DNA of 62,080 nucleotides from Marinifilum_A sediminis. Lineage in GTDB: Bacteria > Bacteroidota > Bacteroidia > Bacteroidales > Marinifilaceae. How positions within the stretch are numbered: position 1 is the first letter of the stretch; each line of letters starts with the position of its first letter. This document shows, piece by piece, positions 1 through 9,432 of the stretch. The stretch spans positions 1-62,080 of the forward strand of contig CANMCX010000020.1 in assembly GCA_947496465.1 (NCBI GenBank), written 5' to 3'. Under the pieces are notes generated by a model. The model ran no database searches, had not been told where the DNA came from, and worked only from the letters and a program-made list of their open reading frames with translations. A program made the position numbers and the translations under genes.

Positions 1-36
1 GAATTTCACTTTTTTCAAACTCCCCTCGCTAGAAGA

Positions 37-313
37 GCGGCTGCAAAGATAAATAAAATACATCTACAATTGCAAAAATTTTTTGAACTTTTTTTTTGAG
101 ATCGAATACTTGTCAAAGCCTTACAAATACTAGTGCTCCACAAGATCTTCTCCCTCCAAAAGCGGCTGCAAAGATAAAGAATTTAATTCCTCATTTCCTA
201 ATGCAAACTTGAAAAAGTTTCAAAAAATTTAAAGCCGAATTTTAATTCCGTTATCGCTAACTTATTTCCTCAAAATTCTAACACTCTACCGTTGTAAAGC
301 GGGTGCAAAGATA
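37..313 (-). promoter_or_regulatory. three tandem minus-strand promoter-like repeats
   Basis: A near-identical 15-mer (GCGGCTGCAAAGATA, third copy GCGGGTGCAAAGATA) occurs at 37-51, 162-176 and 299-313. Read on the minus strand each copy is TATCTTTGCA followed by a C-rich triplet, which fits the Bacteroidota -7 box TAnnTTTG. The copy at 37-51 also has a TTTG-like -33 element about 21 nt upstream. The second and third copies share additional upstream sequence (ATTAGGAA). All three point left, out of the window, and 1-449 contains no gene. Stacked promoters of this kind are typical upstream of stable RNA operons, but that target is inferred because it lies outside the window. Confidence 0.6.
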
Positions 314-366
314 ACGCAAGTAATTCCACTATTCCTAATCAAAGAGCAAAGTATTTTTGCAAAAAG

Positions 367-396
367 AAATAGCTGCCTGAAAATCAGTAGCTATTT
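367..396 (-). terminator. hairpin terminator after the GSCFA gene
   Basis: AAATAGCT (367-374) pairs with AGCTATTT (389-396), with an inner CTGA/TCAG pairing. On the minus strand the stem is followed by a T-rich run. It sits about 54 nt past the stop codon of the GSCFA gene and probably ends the 2289-450 transcript. Confidence 0.6.
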
Positions 397-449
397 TTTC
401 ATGTGGAAAGGGAAAAACAAATTACGAAATTTCAGGATAAAAGTCCATA

Positions 450-1439
450 CTATTCTAAAAGATTTTTTCTCATTAAAGTTCGCTCCACATCAAAAGATAG
501 ATTTAAGAATTGATTCTCAAGATCTTCCATACTAGATAGAGTCGTAGAAATAAATTTTTGATGTGATTCTGAGTTGGGATTGAAAGGTCTATGCTTAGCT
601 GCAAGAATTAATTTCTTTATTTTCTTCATCTGATCGAGCGTTTCTTTACGCATAAAAGTATCTTCAAATCTAGACCAAATGTAGTTTACTGAAGCTGAAT
701 TCATATGAATCATATCTTCATGATAGAATCTATAGTCTCTCAACTCATCCATAACTATCTCGTACGATGGAAAATAAGAAACCTGATCGAAAAGTTGTAC
801 CAAGTAATCTATAGCCAGAAGTAAAGTAGATTTGCTTAATTGATTACCATGCGCGCCATCTTTCCAATGTCTGATTGGACTAAGTGTGAATACAATTTTT
901 AATTGCGGGTTAAAAAGAGACAGTGACAAAATCAATTCCTTGTACAATTTCACGATCTCATCAACTTCCAAACGATATCTATTAAAAGCACCCGCTGATT
1001 GTTTGTGACAATTCGAAACAACCTTACCTGAATCTATCAATTCAAAAACCCAGGAAGTACCAAAAGTGATGAATAATATATCTGCACCAGCTAAATCGAG
1101 CGAAGCTGATTGCATTTTAGCATTCATATTCTCTAAGCACTCATCTGCATTAACATTTGAAAAACTACCGTGATGATAATAACTGAAATACAATCCATTT
1201 GCAAAATTGAGATCATTTTCATCAAAAGTTTTGTTCTCAATTAAAATATTCAAACTATTGGCAACACTTATCGGATTGTAAATAACACCAAATGGATTAA
1301 CTGTTGTATTGAATTTATTTTGGGTCATTATATTTCCAATATTCTCAACAAAACAGGAACCCAACATCAATATTTTAGATTGATAATTAATTTGGTTTTC
1401 GGATTTTGGTATATCAACAACAGTTCTAAATCGATCCAT
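450..1439 (-). CDS. GSCFA domain-containing protein
   Basis: A 329-residue protein. Residues 26-34 read LGSCFVENI, which contains the GSCF core that names the GSCFA family (SGNH-hydrolase-like proteins common in Bacteroidota). A TFGTSWVF segment near residue 125 and an SPIRHWKDG segment near residue 188 also fit the family. No signal peptide is visible, so it is probably cytoplasmic. The molecular substrate is not known to me. It lies 10 nt downstream of the alpha/beta hydrolase gene, so the two are probably co-transcribed. Confidence 0.85.
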   Translation of the reverse strand: MDRFRTVVDIPKSENQINYQSKILMLGSCFVENIGNIMTQNKFNTTVNPFGVIYNPISVANSLNILIENKTFDENDLNFANGLYFSYYHHGSFSNVNADECLENMNAKMQSASLDLAGADILFITFGTSWVFELIDSGKVVSNCHKQSAGAFNRYRLEVDEIVKLYKELILSLSLFNPQLKIVFTLSPIRHWKDGAHGNQLSKSTLLLAIDYLVQLFDQVSYFPSYEIVMDELRDYRFYHEDMIHMNSASVNYIWSRFEDTFMRKETLDQMKKIKKLILAAKHRPFNPNSESHQKFISTTLSSMEDLENQFLNLSFDVERTLMRKNLLE

Positions 1440-1449
1440 TTTTCAATTA

Positions 1450-2289
1450 TTATTTCTTATTTAAAATATCAATCATCCAATCACAAATAAAATCAAAAAC
1501 TTCCTCTTTAAAATTTTCATTGTGCAATTCATGATATCCTTCCGTCCACAATTTAAAGGTACAGTTTTCTTCATTTTTCGCAGCAAAATATTGGCTCGCC
1601 TTATAGTTGGTAATTTCATCCTCATCTCCGTGCAACAACAACAAGGGCTTTTTTATTTTTTGTTTTGAGTTTAAAACGTGATAACCTGCATCATAAGCAC
1701 TCTCAAATAATCGAAATGAAACCTTGTGATGCACCAAATCATCCTCATTATATCTACGTGCAACTTCTTTATCATGAGATAACATTGTAGTATCAAACTT
1801 GGTTTCAATACATACCTTTGGCAGAAACTTACTTAAAACCCTAACCAATGGAATAACAAATTTTGGTGGTGCCGCCTGTGTTATGATCCAAGGTGAAGTA
1901 GATATTACTCCAATGTAATTTGAGTTTTTTCTAAGTAAATGATTCAAGACTTCACCTCCTCCCATACTATGCCCATATAAAAACGCAGGTATATCAGAGA
2001 ATATACTTGCTGCCTCCACCAATATCAGATCAATGTCTTTCATAAAACCATCGTAAGATGAAATCACTCCGCGTTTTCCTGATGACAAACCATGTCCTCT
2101 TTGATCGAAAGCGATAACAGCGTATCCAATATTTGTAAATCGAGAAGCCCAATCGTAATACCGGGAACTGTGTTCTCCAATACCATGAACCAACACAATT
2201 ACAGCTTTTGCCTCACTTTGAGGTCTCCATGATTGAACAAATAAATTTGTATTATCAAATGAATTGATGTGAGAAATATTGTGAATCAT
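1450..2289 (-). CDS. alpha/beta hydrolase, monoacylglycerol lipase/lysophospholipase-like
   Basis: A 279-residue serine hydrolase. VHGIGEHSSRY at 34-44 is the oxyanion-hole region typical of the monoglyceride lipase/lysophospholipase group. GHSMG at 106-110 gives nucleophile Ser108. LLLHGDEDEIT near 218 supplies the Asp, and GYHELHNE near 250 supplies the His. There is no signal peptide or lipid-attachment cysteine, so a cytoplasmic location is likely. The substrate could be a monoacylglycerol, a lysophospholipid or another ester; the sequence does not decide. It appears to be the first gene of a two-gene unit with the GSCFA gene. Confidence 0.85.
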   Translation of the reverse strand: MIHNISHINSFDNTNLFVQSWRPQSEAKAVIVLVHGIGEHSSRYYDWASRFTNIGYAVIAFDQRGHGLSSGKRGVISSYDGFMKDIDLILVEAASIFSDIPAFLYGHSMGGGEVLNHLLRKNSNYIGVISTSPWIITQAAPPKFVIPLVRVLSKFLPKVCIETKFDTTMLSHDKEVARRYNEDDLVHHKVSFRLFESAYDAGYHVLNSKQKIKKPLLLLHGDEDEITNYKASQYFAAKNEENCTFKLWTEGYHELHNENFKEEVFDFICDWMIDILNKK

Positions 2290-2356
2290 TAATAGAATAG
2301 TTAAATAATGCTTGTTAAAAACAACTAAACTATAAATGTAAAAAGAAATGAGACAT

Positions 2357-3289
2357 TTATAAATCTAAAAAATCAAGATTCCTTTTGATTCCTTTAAATT
2401 TGGTTCGCTTTACTGCAGAATTTCGAAATATCTCACCAAATTGATGAGCATCCATTTCTAACCAATCATTTTTTGAAAAAGAAAGCAAATTAGGATTTGG
2501 ATCAAACTCGGAAACTTGATGCGGTTTTGCCATTCGATTCCAAGGACATACATCCTGACAAATATCGCAACCAAAAACTCTTTTTTTAAATTTACCTTTT
2601 ACCTCTTCAGGAATATCTCCTTTTAATTCAATGGTATAATAAGATATGCACTTGCTACCATTTACAACATAAGGTTCTGTAATTGCTCCTGTTGGACAGG
2701 AACGAATACATTTGCTGCATCCTCCGCAAAAATCCTGATCAACAGGATTTTCATATTCAAGATCGATATCAACAAAAAGTTCACCTAGAAATAAGAATGA
2801 ACCAATTTTTCGATTAATTAGAAGTGAGTTTTTGCCAATCCAACCCAATCCGGCCTTTTTTGCCCAGGCATGCTCCAACACAGGAGCCGAATCGACAAAA
2901 GCACGACCAGATACTTCGCCAATTTCTGAATTGATATATTCAAGAAGTTTATTGAGCTTTTCTTTTAAGACAAAATGATAATCTTTTCCGTAGGCATATT
3001 TGGCAATAACAGGAGCTTCAGAATCTTTTTGTTGTTCTTTTGGGAAATAATTTAAACCAACAACAATTATTGATTTAGTATTTTCGACCAACAATCGAGG
3101 ATCAAGGCGTTTTTCAATATTATTCGCCATATATCCCATCTCACCATGATAATCTTTATCTAACCAAGAAAGAAACTTTTCTTTTTCCTTCTCTAGATAT
3201 TCAGCTTTTACAATACCACACAAATCTAATCCAAGTTCAATAGCTTTAGATTTTATAAGATTTGATTTTGCTGTTAAAGTGAGATTCAT
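2357..3289 (-). CDS. queG: epoxyqueuosine reductase
   Basis: A 310-residue protein that reduces epoxyqueuosine to queuosine in the wobble base of tRNA, using cobalamin and two [4Fe-4S] clusters. The cluster ligands are visible as CGGCSKCIRSCP near 188-199 and CDICQDVCPWN near 241-251. DSAPVLEHAWAKKAGLGWIG near 133-152 is the conserved substrate/cobalamin region. The length matches short QueG forms without a HEAT-repeat tail. It is separated from the suf operon by a terminator and a REP-like palindrome, so it is probably transcribed separately. Confidence 0.93.
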   Translation of the reverse strand: MNLTLTAKSNLIKSKAIELGLDLCGIVKAEYLEKEKEKFLSWLDKDYHGEMGYMANNIEKRLDPRLLVENTKSIIVVGLNYFPKEQQKDSEAPVIAKYAYGKDYHFVLKEKLNKLLEYINSEIGEVSGRAFVDSAPVLEHAWAKKAGLGWIGKNSLLINRKIGSFLFLGELFVDIDLEYENPVDQDFCGGCSKCIRSCPTGAITEPYVVNGSKCISYYTIELKGDIPEEVKGKFKKRVFGCDICQDVCPWNRMAKPHQVSEFDPNPNLLSFSKNDWLEMDAHQFGEIFRNSAVKRTKFKGIKRNLDFLDL

Positions 3290-3308
3290 TGATTATTTTC
3301 ACATTTGA

Positions 3309-3340
3309 TAGAGACGTAGCAATGCTACGTCTTTACAATA
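3309..3340. repeat. REP-like palindrome, copy 1
   Basis: TAGAGACGTAGCAATGCTAC and the bases that follow form a perfect 8-bp hairpin (GACGTAGC/GCTACGTC, loop AAT). A second copy with the same flanks (TAGAGACG...CTTTACRATA) lies at 5409-5440. Both are intergenic, next to suf genes, so this is a dispersed repeat rather than a gene-specific structure. Confidence 0.6.
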
Positions 3341-3362
3341 ATATTATATACATAGATACAAA

Positions 3363-3384
3363 AAAAGGGCTAAACAGCCCTTTT
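3363..3384 (-). terminator. rho-independent terminator of the suf operon
   Basis: AAAAGGGCT (3363-3371) pairs with AGCCCTTTT (3376-3384) around a four-base loop. On the minus strand it is followed by a T run. It lies 10 nt past the last suf gene. Confidence 0.8.
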
Positions 3385-3393
3385 GATAATATT

Positions 3394-3705
3394 TTAAAGA
3401 AAACCCAATTCGAGTTTCGCTTCTTCAGTCATCATATCCTTATCCCAAGGTGGATCGAAAGTTAATACAACCGTTACATCTTCGATCATAGGCAATGCTT
3501 TTGTTTTTTCATTCACCTCTTCCAAAATCTGATCAGCCATTGGACAATTAGGAGCTGTAAGAGTCATCAGGATTTTTGCCTCATCCTCTTCGTACATATC
3601 TACTTCGTAAATCAATCCCAGATCGTAAATATTCACTGGAATTTCCGGATCGTAAATCGTCTTTAATACCTCAACGATTATTGATTCTGTTTCCTTTTTT
3701 CCCAT
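3394..3705 (-). CDS. DUF59/MIP18-family Fe-S assembly factor (SufT-like)
   Basis: A 103-residue protein of the FSCA/DUF59 family. It shows the diagnostic IYDPEIPVNIYDLGLIYEV stretch at 17-35 and LTAPNCPMADQI at 49-60, with the conserved Cys54. Family members help assemble or deliver Fe-S clusters. As the last gene of the suf operon, 4 nt after sufE, it is best read as the SUF-associated carrier/maturation factor. The exact partner is not shown by sequence. Confidence 0.88.
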   Translation of the reverse strand: MGKKETESIIVEVLKTIYDPEIPVNIYDLGLIYEVDMYEEDEAKILMTLTAPNCPMADQILEEVNEKTKALPMIEDVTVVLTFDPPWDKDMMTEEAKLELGFL

Positions 3706-3709
3706 CTTC

Positions 3710-4132
3710 TTATTTATTTACGTGGTTAAACGCAATTCCGTACATCTTAATTTGTTTTACCATAGAAACCAAACCATTAGATCTGGTTGGAGATAAGTGT
3801 TGCTTCAACCCAATTTCATCAATAAAATTAAGATCAGCATTCATAATATCTTCAGGGGATTGATTATTGAAAACACGAATCAATAAAGCTGCGATACCTT
3901 TTACAATTATTGCATCGCTATCAGCTTCCAACTTCACAATTCCATTTTCTAAACTTGCATTAAACCACACTTTCGACTGACAACCTTTAATTAAGTTGTT
4001 ATCGGTTTGATATTTTTCATCCAAGCCGGAAAGATCAGTTCCCAATTCGATTAGATATGCATATTTATCCATCCAATCTTCGAATCCTGCAAATTCTTCA
4101 ACAATTTCTTCCTGAATCTCGTTTATAGTCAT
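3710..4132 (-). CDS. sufE: SufE family cysteine desulfurase activator
   Basis: A 140-residue protein that accepts persulfide sulfur from SufS and passes it to the SufBCD scaffold. The GCQSKVW motif near 49-55 carries the sulfur-accepting cysteine (Cys50). Length and the N-terminal helix (EEFAGFEDWMDKYAYLIELG) match SufE. It follows sufS in the operon and sits 4 nt before the DUF59 gene. Confidence 0.93.
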   Translation of the reverse strand: MTINEIQEEIVEEFAGFEDWMDKYAYLIELGTDLSGLDEKYQTDNNLIKGCQSKVWFNASLENGIVKLEADSDAIIVKGIAALLIRVFNNQSPEDIMNADLNFIDEIGLKQHLSPTRSNGLVSMVKQIKMYGIAFNHVNK

Positions 4133-4167
4133 GTTTCTCTATCCTTATTGTATTCTTAAAAATCGGT

Positions 4168-5391
4168 TCAATGTACAAACATTTTACAAACTTTCAAGAT
4201 TCCATTATACAAGGCATCGATTTCCTCCTTTGTGTTGTAGAATGAAAACGAAGCTCGAACTGTTCCGTCAATTCCAAAATGTTGCATTATCGGTTCGGTA
4301 CAATGAGATCCGGTTCTAACTGCAATTCCCATCTGGTCCAACAACATCCCCATGTCATAAAAGTGAATTCCTTCAACCAGGAATGAAATCACCGATGTTT
4401 TATTGTCTGCTGTTCCATAAATTCTCAAACCATCCACACTCAACAATTTCTTTGTTGCGTATTTCAACAATTCTTGTTCGTGAGCATCAATAGCTTCCAA
4501 GCCAATATTTTCAACATACTCGATTGCAGCACCCAGACCAATTGCATCTATATAATTAGGAGTTCCGGCTTCAAACTTAAATGGCAATTCATTAAAAGTG
4601 GTTCCTTCAAATTTCACTTCCTTGATCATTTCACCACCACCTTGCCAAGGAGGCATCTCATTCAACAACTCCTCTTTACCATACAATACGCCAATTCCTG
4701 TTGGTCCGTAAAGTTTGTGTCCCGAAAATACAAGGAAATCTGCATCCAAATCCTGAACATCAATTTTCTTGTGTTGAACAGATTGAGCTGCATCAATTAA
4801 TACATACACATTTTTAGCATGTGCGATATCAATAATTTGGCGTATTGGATTAACGGTACCCAATGAATTGGAAATGTGATTGACAGCAACAATTTTAGTT
4901 CGATCAGTAATTAACTCATCTAACTTTTCAACAAGCAATTCTCCTTTATCATTAAAAGGAATAACTTTTAGATTTGCTTTTTTTCTTTCACAAACCAATT
5001 GCCAGGGAACAATATTAGAGTGATGCTCCAATTCCGAAACAATTACCTCATCGCCTTCACCAATATATCTATCAGCAAAAGAATTTGCAACAAGATTTAC
5101 CGATTCGGTTGTTCCGCCAGTAAAGATGATCTCATGCAAGTGTTCTGCATTAATAAATTGCTGAACAATTTTTCTGGCATTCTCGTTTCCATCTGTTGAT
5201 TTATTACTTAAATAATGAACCCCACGATGAATATTCGAGTTGTACTTGTAATAATACTTCACCATTTCATCAATTACCTGGCGAGGCTTTTGAGTCGTTG
5301 CAGCATTATCGAAGTAAACCAATGGCTTACCATGTACCTTCTCTCCAAGAATTGGAAAATCTTTACGTATTTTATTTATGTCCAGCGTCAT
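4168..5391 (-). CDS. sufS: cysteine desulfurase SufS
   Basis: A 407-residue PLP-dependent class V aminotransferase-fold enzyme that mobilises sulfur from cysteine. YFDNAATTQKP at 26-36 is the N-terminal signature. FSGHKLYGPTGIG near 222-234 contains the PLP-binding lysine. RTGSHCTEPIMQHF near 359-372 contains the catalytic cysteine in the short loop typical of SufS-type (group II) enzymes. It lies between sufD and sufE, as expected for a SUF operon. Confidence 0.95.
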   Translation of the reverse strand: MTLDINKIRKDFPILGEKVHGKPLVYFDNAATTQKPRQVIDEMVKYYYKYNSNIHRGVHYLSNKSTDGNENARKIVQQFINAEHLHEIIFTGGTTESVNLVANSFADRYIGEGDEVIVSELEHHSNIVPWQLVCERKKANLKVIPFNDKGELLVEKLDELITDRTKIVAVNHISNSLGTVNPIRQIIDIAHAKNVYVLIDAAQSVQHKKIDVQDLDADFLVFSGHKLYGPTGIGVLYGKEELLNEMPPWQGGGEMIKEVKFEGTTFNELPFKFEAGTPNYIDAIGLGAAIEYVENIGLEAIDAHEQELLKYATKKLLSVDGLRIYGTADNKTSVISFLVEGIHFYDMGMLLDQMGIAVRTGSHCTEPIMQHFGIDGTVRASFSFYNTKEEIDALYNGILKVCKMFVH

Positions 5392-5408
5392 TGTATATTA
5401 TTATATGG

Positions 5409-5440
5409 TAGAGACGCAGCAATGCTACGCCTTTACGATA
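5409..5440. repeat. REP-like palindrome, copy 2
   Basis: TAGAGACGCAGCAATGCTAC followed by GCCTTTACGATA matches the repeat at 3309-3340 in 27 or more of 32 positions. The hairpin is less perfect here. It occupies the sufD-sufS gap inside the operon, so it is probably transcribed. Confidence 0.55.
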
Positions 5441-5453
5441 TCATTTTCTGTTT

Positions 5454-6815
5454 TTAATGATTGCAAGCAATTGCACAAGTGTTGCATTTCGAAATTTCTC
5501 CACGCAATCTCATATCAACTAATTCGTCGATTCTTTCTTTTAAAGGCTCAACTCTGATTTTCTCGATAATTTCGTGAGCAAAAGCAAACATCAACATCTG
5601 GCGAGCTTCTTTTTCATCAATTCCTCTTGCACGCAAATAGAACAATGCATCCTCATCCATTTGTCCAACAGTTGCACCGTGACTACACTTCACGTCATCA
5701 GCATCAATAACCAACTGAGGTTTTGTGTTGATAACTGCATCGTTTGAAAGTAACAGGTTGTTGTTAGACTGATAAGCTTGAGTTTGCTGAGCATCGCGAC
5801 GTACAAAAATACGACCGGCAAATGCCGCTGAAGCTTTATCATCCATCACACCTTTAAAATGCTCATTACTCAAGCAATTTGGTTTGGCGTGATCAATCGA
5901 TGTGAAATTATCTACATGCTGTTCTCTATCCATCAAGTACATTCCGAACGTATTGTTCTCGCAATGTTCCTCATCCATAATCACATGATGATTGTTACGA
6001 ATTGTTCCACCATACAATGAAATTGTATTTGTAAGAACATTTGAATGTGCTTCCTGACGGATAAATGTAGAATTCAAAATTACCGAATTCAAATGCTGAT
6101 TTTGCAAAGTGTACAAATCGAACACTGCATTTCTTGCAACATTTACTTCAGTAACCGAATTCGAGAGATATTTATGGTGAGTTAAGGTATGATCGCAAAC
6201 AATAATTTTTGCCTGAGCATTTTCCTCAACTATAATTAAATTTCTTTGGGTTGCCATTAAATCACGATCAGAACGCAAAAGGTTCACAACCTGAATTGGC
6301 TTCTCAATTACAGTTCCTTTTGGCACATATATGAAAAATCCATCTTTTGCCAATGAAGTATTTAATGCAACAATACCATCATCATCGGTTTTGGCATATT
6401 TGCCATAGTGTGCATTAAAAATTTCAGGATATTTTTCTGCTGCTTCCTGAACGCCACAAACGATTACCCCGTTAGGCAATTCAGTCAACTCTTTATTGTT
6501 TCCGTAGTACCAACCATTTGTCAACAATACCATATTGGTATCCAACTCAGGCACATCACACTGAAAAATCTCATTTAAATCAACATCAACTTTCTGATAT
6601 TTAAGATTTACATTGTATGGATGATCGAAAGCTGGAATCAAGTTGGTGTACTTGTAATTCTCGTTGGCACGAGTAGGTACGCCTAGTTTTGCAAAATCCT
6701 GAAATGCATTTTTGCGAGTTTCGTTCATTACATCTGACGAACCTTCCAACAACAATTCATTTCCTTGATTGAACAAGTCAGCGAAATCCTTATTTATTGT
6801 ATTAATATCGGCCAT
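5454..6815 (-). CDS. sufD: Fe-S cluster assembly protein SufD
   Basis: A 453-residue SUF scaffold subunit that forms the SufBC2D complex. The C-terminal region contains the SufBD core: KCSHGATVGQMDEDALFYLRARG near 372-394, with the conserved His, and the ARQMLMFAFAHEI helix. An FKGVMDDKASAAFAGRIFV segment near 318 is typical of SufD. The tail ends in CNTCAIACNH, a Cys-rich end whose role I cannot assign. It lies between sufC and sufS. Confidence 0.94.
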   Translation of the reverse strand: MADINTINKDFADLFNQGNELLLEGSSDVMNETRKNAFQDFAKLGVPTRANENYKYTNLIPAFDHPYNVNLKYQKVDVDLNEIFQCDVPELDTNMVLLTNGWYYGNNKELTELPNGVIVCGVQEAAEKYPEIFNAHYGKYAKTDDDGIVALNTSLAKDGFFIYVPKGTVIEKPIQVVNLLRSDRDLMATQRNLIIVEENAQAKIIVCDHTLTHHKYLSNSVTEVNVARNAVFDLYTLQNQHLNSVILNSTFIRQEAHSNVLTNTISLYGGTIRNNHHVIMDEEHCENNTFGMYLMDREQHVDNFTSIDHAKPNCLSNEHFKGVMDDKASAAFAGRIFVRRDAQQTQAYQSNNNLLLSNDAVINTKPQLVIDADDVKCSHGATVGQMDEDALFYLRARGIDEKEARQMLMFAFAHEIIEKIRVEPLKERIDELVDMRLRGEISKCNTCAIACNH

Positions 6816-6886
6816 GTTTTTTAGATATTAGATTTGAGATGTGAGTAATGAGATTAAATCTCCCTCTCCAATCTCTATACTATCAA

Positions 6887-7639
6887 CTATTTTCCAGTCT
6901 CTTCTTTAATCCAATCGTATCCTTTTTCTTCCAGTTCAAGAGCCAACTCTTTTCCTGCAGTTTTTACAATACGTCCGTTGTACAATACATGAACAACATC
7001 AGGAACAATATAATCTAATAAACGCTGATAGTGAGTAATTACGATAGTAGCATTATCGCGAGTTTTCAATTTGTTCACTCCGTTTGCTACAATACGCAAA
7101 GCATCGATATCCAAACCTGAATCAGTTTCATCCAACACGGCTAATTTTGGCTCTAACATTGCCATTTGGAAAATCTCATTTTTCTTTTTCTCTCCACCTG
7201 AAAAACCTTCGTTTACCGATCGGTTTGTCAATTTTGAGTCGATTTCAACCAATGCTTTTTTCTCACGCATCAATTTCAAGAAATCAGAAGCTGTAAATGG
7301 CTCTAATCCTTTATATTTACGATGCTCGTTCACAGCAGTTTTCATGAAGTTAACCGTAGAAACTCCAGGAATCTCGATAGGATACTGAAATCCTAAGAAC
7401 ACACCTTCTTTAGCGCGATCTTCAGGTTCCATATCCAACAGATCTTTTCCCTGAAAAGTAACTTCACCTTCGGTTACATCATACAAATCTCTACCTGCTA
7501 AAACTGCAGCAAGTGTACTTTTTCCGGCACCATTAGGTCCCATGATAGCGTGAACTTCTCCTGGTTTAATCTCCAGGTTAATTCCCTTTAAGATATCTTT
7601 TCCGTCAATGGAAACGTGTAAATTTTTAATGCTTAACAT
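6887..7639 (-). CDS. sufC: Fe-S cluster assembly ATPase SufC
   Basis: A 250-residue ABC-type ATPase of the SufBC2D scaffold. Walker A is GPNGAGKST at 34-42. FSGGEKKKNEI near 148-158 is the SufC-type signature, which differs from exporter ATPases. Walker B/D-loop is LAVLDETDSGLDID near 166-179. No membrane domain is present. It lies between sufB and sufD. Confidence 0.96.
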   Translation of the reverse strand: MLSIKNLHVSIDGKDILKGINLEIKPGEVHAIMGPNGAGKSTLAAVLAGRDLYDVTEGEVTFQGKDLLDMEPEDRAKEGVFLGFQYPIEIPGVSTVNFMKTAVNEHRKYKGLEPFTASDFLKLMREKKALVEIDSKLTNRSVNEGFSGGEKKKNEIFQMAMLEPKLAVLDETDSGLDIDALRIVANGVNKLKTRDNATIVITHYQRLLDYIVPDVVHVLYNGRIVKTAGKELALELEEKGYDWIKEETGK

Positions 7640-7800
7640 TGTATATTTAGCTTTTTGCCACTAGCTGTAAGCTCCTGGCTATTCACATTGTAATTATTTT
7701 ATAGATCTGTAATGCTATTACACCCAACAATCTATTTACTTAAAATGCTATCAACTAAATCACCAAAACAAAAGGTTAAAAGCTAACAGCTAATATCTAA

Positions 7801-9252
7801 TTATCCTACAGATCCTTCCAAACTGATTTGAAGCAATTTTTGAGCTTCAACAGCGAATTCCATAGGCATTTTATTAATCACTTCCTTGGCATAACCATTC
7901 ACGATCAATCCAATTGCATCCTCGGTGTTAATTCCACGCTGGTTGCAATAGAAAATCTGATCCTCACCAATTTTAGAGGTCGTTGCTTCGTGCTCTACTT
8001 TGGCAGTTGGATTTCCAATCTCTAAATAAGGGAAAGTATGTGCTCCACACTTATCACCTAATAATAAAGAGTCACACTGCGAAAAGTTACGAGCTCCCTC
8101 ACAATTCTTAGCCACTTTCACCAATCCACGGTACGAGTTATTACTCTTACCTGCCGAAATCCCTTTCGAGATAATGGTACTCTTGGTATTGTTACCAATA
8201 TGTATCATTTTGGTTCCGGTATCGGCTTGCTGATGATTGTTGGTTACTGCAACCGAGTAAAACTCACTTGAAGAACCATCACCTTTTAATATGGTTGAAG
8301 GGTATTTCCAGGTTACTGCCGATCCGGTCTCTACCTGAGCCCACATCAATTTGGCATTTTCACCTTCGCAAATACCACGCTTGGTTACAAAGTTGTAAAT
8401 ACCACCTACACCATTTTTATCTCCAGGATACCAATTCTGAACAGTTGAATATTTCACCTCTGCATTATCTTTTACAATAATTTCAACGATAGCAGCGTGT
8501 AACTGATTCTCGTCACGCATTGGTGCAGTACAACCTTCAAGGTAACTTACGTAAGATTCATCTTCACATACAATCAATGTTCTCTCGAACTGACCTGTGT
8601 TTTCCGCATTAATACGGAAGTAAGTTGACAATTCCATTGGGCAACGAACGCCTTTTGGAATGTAAACAAACGAACCGTCCGAGAACACTGCAGAATTTAA
8701 AGCCGCAAAAAAGTTATCCTGAATAGGTACAACAGTTCCCATATACTCCTGAATCAAATCTGGATGATCTTGAACTGCCTCGCTAAACGAACAGAAAATA
8801 ATTCCTTTTTCAGCTAAAGCTTCTTTAAATGTAGTTTTAACAGACGAAGAGTCCATTACAACATCAACTGCTACATTGGATAGAATCTTTTGCTCATCCA
8901 AAGGAATTCCCAACTTGTCGAAAGTTGCACGAATTTCCGGATCAACATCATCCATACTCTCCAATTTTGCTTTCTGCTTTGGAGTTGAGTAGTATATGAT
9001 ATCCTGATAATTAATTTCAGGTATCTTCAGATATGCCCATTCAGGCATTTTCATAGTCTTCCAATGACGATAAGCTTTCAATCTGAAATCAAGCATGAAT
9101 TTAGGCTCTTTCTTTTTAGCCGAGATCATGCGAATTACATCTTCATTCAGACCTTTCCCAATGTCATCGTTCTCAATGTCGGTTACAAAGCCATATTTGT
9201 ATTCGCTTTCGGTAACCTCACTTAATATTTTATCTTGTTCTTCTTTCGCCAT
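7801..9252 (-). CDS. sufB: Fe-S cluster assembly protein SufB
   Basis: A 483-residue core scaffold subunit on which the nascent Fe-S cluster is thought to form. Family segments are VPIQDNFFAALNSAVFSDGSFVYIPKG (residues about 176-202) and LEGCTAPMRDENQLHAAIVE (about 239-258, with the conserved Cys). EHEATTSKIGEDQIFYCNQRG lies near the C terminus. It is the promoter-proximal gene of the operon; the 161-nt gap to sufC contains no recognisable gene. Confidence 0.96.
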   Translation of the reverse strand: MAKEEQDKILSEVTESEYKYGFVTDIENDDIGKGLNEDVIRMISAKKKEPKFMLDFRLKAYRHWKTMKMPEWAYLKIPEINYQDIIYYSTPKQKAKLESMDDVDPEIRATFDKLGIPLDEQKILSNVAVDVVMDSSSVKTTFKEALAEKGIIFCSFSEAVQDHPDLIQEYMGTVVPIQDNFFAALNSAVFSDGSFVYIPKGVRCPMELSTYFRINAENTGQFERTLIVCEDESYVSYLEGCTAPMRDENQLHAAIVEIIVKDNAEVKYSTVQNWYPGDKNGVGGIYNFVTKRGICEGENAKLMWAQVETGSAVTWKYPSTILKGDGSSSEFYSVAVTNNHQQADTGTKMIHIGNNTKSTIISKGISAGKSNNSYRGLVKVAKNCEGARNFSQCDSLLLGDKCGAHTFPYLEIGNPTAKVEHEATTSKIGEDQIFYCNQRGINTEDAIGLIVNGYAKEVINKMPMEFAVEAQKLLQISLEGSVG

Positions 9253-9424
9253 GTCGTTTAAGTATCAAGTAGAAAGGCTCGCTTATTTTGTAGAATAAAG
9301 AACCCTTTCAAAAGAATCCAACATTTAAAATTCAAGGGATTAAATTTATTCGATTAGCTCCCATTAATGTAGGAGTCTAGAAACAATTTGAACGTGCTAT
9401 TGTTCACCCTTATAAAATTCCCTG

Positions 9425-9432
9425 CAAATATA
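9425..9432 (-). promoter_or_regulatory. putative suf operon promoter (-7 box)
   Basis: CAAATATA on the plus strand reads TATATTTG on the minus strand, a full match to TAnnTTTG, followed by CA. It lies about 173 nt upstream of the sufB ATG. I see no clean TTTG -33 partner at the expected distance, so this is a moderate call. Confidence 0.5.
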
